Shown here piece by piece: positions 12,661 through 14,337 of a stretch of 14,337 nucleotides of DNA (position 1 is its first letter; each line of letters begins with the position of its first letter). A model generated the notes under the pieces. That model saw only the letters and a list, made by a program, of their open reading frames with translations, made no database searches and was not told the origin of the DNA. The translations under genes and the position numbers were made by a program. The stretch comes from JBDRCC01 sp043822065 [NCBI: archaeon] (lineage in GTDB: Archaea > Undinarchaeota > CAZHTU01): contig JBDRCC010000011.1 in the NCBI GenBank assembly GCA_043822065.1, positions 1 through 14,337 of the forward strand, given 5' to 3'.

Positions 12661-12689
12661 CCACGCCAAAACATTTTTAGCATAGCTAA
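12661..12689. repeat. CGCCAAAAC repeat in a divergent promoter region
   Basis: CCACGCCAAAACATTTT, identical over 17 bases to the start of the 12281 copy, continues as TAGCATAGCTAAT. Its T-rich end (12672-12683) lies about 32 bp before the ATG at 12710 and may double as that gene's TATA region. Confidence 0.6.
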
Positions 12690-12709
12690 TACATTACGTA
12701 CGCACCCAA

Positions 12710-13222
12710 ATGGACGAAAAACCTTACGAAATAACCCGGGCTAAACCGCAAACAGGCAGCCTAGTCGCGGAGGCCGAGCTCATTGAGGCGGAAATGACCA
12801 TCCGCAAAATGCGGCTCCCGCCGGAGGCCAGGCTCACCCGGAAGGCGCTCATCCGCTGGGTCGCCCTCAGCCTCGGCCTGATAACCCCCGGCGAGTCGCG
12901 CGACACCATCCTCTCGATTCTTGACGCCCTCTTTTACTACAATTTCAGGGGGAAAAAGCCGACCACCCGCGACCTGAAGGACTACATCGACTCAAACTGG
13001 GAGGAAACCACCGAAAAGACCATCCGGTACCAGCTCGGGAAATTGAGGGAAACCGGCTTCCTGGAGAAATCTGAGAACACTTACACCTTTGTCAAGGACC
13101 CTGAAGCACCTGAACACGACCTAAAAGCCGGAATATTTTTGGCATTGGACAAACACTTTGGGCAGTCTAAAGGGCGCCTTTTGGAGGCGCTGACAAGCCT
13201 TCAGTCTCAGTATAGTATTTGA
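12710..13222 (+). CDS. Winged-helix protein, probable DNA-binding, archaeal type
   Basis: This 170-residue soluble protein starts with a polar 40-residue helix-rich part (LVAEAELIEAEMTIRKMRLPPEARL). The core LTRKALIRWVALSLGLITPGESRDTILSILDALFYYNF (42-79) follows. A winged helix spans about 80-128: PTTRDLKDYIDSN, then the recognition-like helix TEKTIRYQLGKLRETGFLEK and a short wing, NTYTFVK. A C-terminal helical part (about 138-168) ends it. Similar proteins with the RKALIRWVALSLGLI phrase occur, as far as I recall, in DPANN archaea and have no assigned role. It is probably a transcription factor or chromosome-associated protein. The last 56 bases overlap, on the opposite strand, the 3' end of the wHTH gene at 13167. 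Codon use is GC-rich and like the main genome. Confidence 0.8.
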   Translation: MDEKPYEITRAKPQTGSLVAEAELIEAEMTIRKMRLPPEARLTRKALIRWVALSLGLITPGESRDTILSILDALFYYNFRGKKPTTRDLKDYIDSNWEETTEKTIRYQLGKLRETGFLEKSENTYTFVKDPEAPEHDLKAGIFLALDKHFGQSKGRLLEALTSLQSQYSI

Positions 13223-13652
13223 GGAACTTGCCCTCCTTCTTCGTTTTTACCATGCCAGCATCCACGAGGCGGTTTACCTGCTGGCTCACCCACGTCCTGC
13301 TCTTGCCCAGGGCCTTCGCCAGCTCGGCTGCGGTTATCGGGTGCTCGAGGTAGTCCAGTATCTTTCTTTGGAGCTCGGTCAGCTCTATCTCCTTTTCGAG
13401 CTTCTCCTTTTCCCCCCTAAGCCGCTCAATCTTCTCGCCGAGGGCGTCCCTGAGGTCGTCCCTCTTCGGCAGCAGGTCAAACTCGGTAAGTATCCTGTGG
13501 TGGTCGTCGTGCATCGCCCTCTTCAGGTCGTCGACGGCGAACCTGATTCCGAGGAGCTCCCTCATCATTGTTATGGCGACGTCCTCCTTCACTATGGTCG
13601 ACTCCTTCTGCTCCTCCTTCTTTTTCCTCTTTAACAGGGTGAAAAGTCCCAT
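13167..13652 (-). CDS. Coiled-coil winged-helix DNA-binding protein next to the repeat region
   Basis: From the ATG at 13652 the protein has 161 residues. A basic N-terminus (GLFTLLKRKKKEE) leads into a helical region. A charged coiled coil (about 62-92, EKIERLRGEKEKLEKEIE) follows, then a winged helix (about 91-146) reading LTELQRKILDYLEHPITAAELAKALGKSRTWVSQQVNRLVDAGMVKTKKEGKFLKYY. This is a MarR/ArsR-like core, with RTWVSQQVNRL as the recognition helix. The C-terminal 15 residues are unstructured. The coiled coil suggests a dimer or larger assembly. A GTG at 13673 would add seven residues, but the ATG is favoured by a TATA-like ACATATAAG (13678-13686, minus strand) about 30 bp upstream. Its promoter lies inside the CTTAACAYGT repeat array, so self-regulation through these repeats is likely. 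Binding of the wider repeat region is a further inference. Confidence 0.85.
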   Translation of the reverse strand: MGLFTLLKRKKKEEQKESTIVKEDVAITMMRELLGIRFAVDDLKRAMHDDHHRILTEFDLLPKRDDLRDALGEKIERLRGEKEKLEKEIELTELQRKILDYLEHPITAAELAKALGKSRTWVSQQVNRLVDAGMVKTKKEGKFLKYYTETEGLSAPPKGAL

Positions 13653-13655
13653 CTG

Positions 13656-13753
13656 CTTAACATATCTTAACACGTTACTTATATGTTAATTTTTCCTTTA
13701 CATGTTAATAACATGTTATCAACACGTACTTAACATGCACTTGACGTGTTAAG
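13656..13753. repeat. Dense CTTAACAYGT array
   Basis: About nine copies or near-copies of a 10-bp element occur in 98 bp, in both orientations. Direct copies are CTTAACATAT (13656), CTTAACACGT (13666) and CTTAACATGC (13729). Inverted or palindromic copies are TATATGTTAA (13680), TTACATGTTAA (13698), TAACATGTTA (13709), CAACACGT (13720) and ACGTGTTAAG (13744). A further copy, ACGCGTTAAG, lies outside at 13796. The first two copies are in tandem with a 10-bp period, on one face of the helix. The array contains the promoter of the wHTH gene at 13652. Confidence 0.75.
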
Positions 13754-13770
13754 TATATCGAGACTTAGCT

Positions 13771-13793
13771 TGCCAGTACTCTCGGCACTGGCA
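13771..13793. repeat. Perfect 7-bp-arm inverted repeat
   Basis: TGCCAGT (13771-13777) and ACTGGCA (13787-13793) pair around a 9-base loop, just right of the CTTAACAYGT array. There is no T-run, so a terminator is unlikely. Confidence 0.5.
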
Positions 13794-13885
13794 GGACGCG
13801 TTAAGCACGTATTGCTGCAGGATCCGCCCCCAATTATACTGGGTTATCCAAGCCAGGGTTTATCCGCATTTAAGCCGGACAGTTC

Positions 13886-14134
13886 CAATTGTGAGCTTAT
13901 GGGCCTGCCCAGGATAGCCAATAGGGCGCCATATCGAGGATTTTTCCGGAAAAAATTAGTACACCCTCAATTGTGAGAGTTAGAGGGGGTAATTCAGCCA
14001 GGCCTTTTGAGTGGGTGGAAAGCGAGATGTGAGGGTTGGGTCCAGAATAGGCAATTGTGAGAGCTTGGCCTGTGAGTGAACAAGGCCTAAAAATGGCGAA
14101 TGTGAGGATCCAGGCCAAAAACATGAATTGTGAG
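13886..14134 (+). repeat. TGTGAG direct-repeat (iteron-like) array
   Basis: Seven TGTGAG copies all face the same way, starting at 13890, 13972, 14028, 14056, 14071, 14101 and 14129; a TGTGAT follows at 14149. Four are in the longer AATTGTGAG context (CAATTGTGAG at 13886, 13968 and 14052; GAATTGTGAG at 14125). The copies at 13968 and 14052 agree over 13 of 14 bases. Steps are 82, 56, 28, 15, 30 and 28 bases, several near multiples of 28. GGCC-containing stretches recur between the copies. Confidence 0.65.
13941..13954. repeat. 14-bp perfect palindrome TTTTTCCGGAAAAA
   Basis: This perfect dyad near the middle of the repeat region has a TTCCGGAA core flanked by T and A runs. It could be a protein-binding dyad, with flanks prone to bending or melting. 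Confidence 0.5.
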
Positions 14135-14197
14135 GGTAAGATACGCCTTTGTGATACCTGCCTTTTTTCCGCATATTAAACGGATTTAGACCATTTA

Positions 14198-14217
14198 CTT
14201 AACACGTCTTAACACGT
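14198..14217 (+). repeat. Tandem CTTAACACGT dimer
   Basis: Two exact CTTAACACGT copies in tandem match the dimer at 13656-13675 at 18 of 20 positions in the same orientation, 542 bp away. This dimer lies 10 bp beyond the stop codon of the right-hand gene and next to no start codon, so it is not an ordinary promoter operator. Confidence 0.7.
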
Positions 14218-14227
14218 TCACTTTTCG

Positions 14228-14337
14228 TCAGACGCGTTCACTCAGGATAGCGCAAATCGCCAGAAGGATTATCAGATAAATCACGTTAAACCCGGTTTCA
14301 ACCGCAATCAGGAGGTAGCTTATCCCCAGCGCATAGA
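14228..14337 (-). CDS. C-terminal end of a membrane protein, cut by the window edge
   Basis: The minus strand encodes 35 residues before the TGA at 14228-14230: YALGISYLLIAVETGFNV, then IYLIILLAICAILSERV. Two hydrophobic segments are separated by a polar turn, and the protein ends in a short charged tail, typical of the last helices of a polytopic membrane protein. Codon choice (GCG, CTG, GGG, TAC, CTC) matches the GC-rich genes here. The rest of the gene lies outside the window, so no family can be assigned. Confidence 0.6.
   Translation of the reverse strand, partial: YALGISYLLIAVETGFNVIYLIILLAICAILSERV

Larger units (their letters stand above)
13653..14227. other. Gene-free repeat-rich region: candidate origin, partition site or multi-site control region
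   Basis: This is the only stretch over 300 bp without a convincing gene. Open frames exist on both strands (13746-13976 plus, 13897-14124 minus) but look spurious: odd composition, no promoter and heavy repeat content. The region is bounded by two tandem 10-bp dimers and filled with TGTGAG direct repeats, a GC-centred palindrome and a hairpin; these are listed separately. No tRNA, RNase P or SRP RNA hallmark was seen. Confidence 0.55.

Noticed and set aside
13886-13895. Resemblance of CAATTGTGAGC to a lac operator or CRP half-site
   Set aside because: Only a short half-site matches. The copies are direct rather than inverted, and the setting is archaeal, so the likeness is taken as chance.
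13746-13976. Plus-strand open frame of 76 codons in the repeat region
   Set aside because: It overlaps the palindrome and the repeats, has no TATA-like box at leaderless spacing, and reads as low-plausibility sequence without a fold-like pattern.
13897-14124. Minus-strand open frame of 75 codons in the repeat region
   Set aside because: It is composed largely of the TGTGAG repeats read backwards and has no promoter. The repeat structure explains it better.
13653-14227. CRISPR array or known structured RNA (tRNA, RNase P, SRP)
   Set aside because: Repeats are too short and unevenly spaced for CRISPR. No tRNA T-loop motif or RNase P/SRP hallmark was seen on either strand.

Overview
The window looks like chromosomal DNA of an archaeon, most likely a small-genome DPANN-type lineage; I cannot name the phylum. 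Four things point this way. Most genes that begin a transcript have a TATA-like box centred about 25-30 bases upstream of the start codon and no ribosome binding site, which is leaderless archaeal expression. There is a stomatin/slipin and there are COG1361-type surface proteins. A small lipoprotein has the WWIDL / CTNPACVV / NWRCTG pattern that I associate from memory with DPANN and CPR genomes. Several small wHTH and CxxC proteins are archaeal in character. No tRNA, rRNA or CRISPR array was seen. Coding is dense and strands alternate often.

Layout. 1-843: a possible gene tail, a stand-alone Lrp/AsnC ligand-binding (RAM) module on the minus strand, and a small double-CxxC protein on the plus strand. 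848-4103 (minus): a three-gene operon of ABC ATPase, secreted membrane-anchored COG1361-like protein and MacB/FtsX-like permease. It is divergent from a membrane-bound wHTH regulator (4248-4805), and the gap holds a perfect 16-bp inverted repeat that probably is its operator. 4895-7183: a hypothetical protein, a lipoprotein, a small two-helix membrane protein overlapping a NicO/UreH-like metal-transporter relative with a His-rich loop, and a helical hypothetical. 7302-10051: a slipin convergent with a 651-residue secreted/membrane protein of unknown family. 10189-10473: a second stand-alone RAM-like protein. 10528-12618: a cupin, a free-standing LAGLIDADG homing endonuclease and two small proteins. 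Every intergenic gap from 11026 to 12709 carries a CGCCAAAAC-type repeat or a variant of it. 12710-13652: two convergent wHTH proteins with overlapping 3' ends.

The most unusual part is 13653-14227, the only long gene-free stretch. It holds many copies of a 10-bp element (consensus CTTAACAYGT). Two near-identical tandem dimers of this element, in the same orientation, bound the region. Between them lie seven same-orientation TGTGAG repeats (four inside AATTGTGAG), a 14-bp perfect palindrome and a 7-bp-arm hairpin. The layout resembles an iteron-type replication origin, a partition site or a multi-site regulatory region. The neighbouring coiled-coil/wHTH protein (13167-13652) is the obvious candidate binder. 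A membrane-protein gene cut by the window edge follows at 14228-14337 on the minus strand.

All family assignments come from reading motifs, not from searches.
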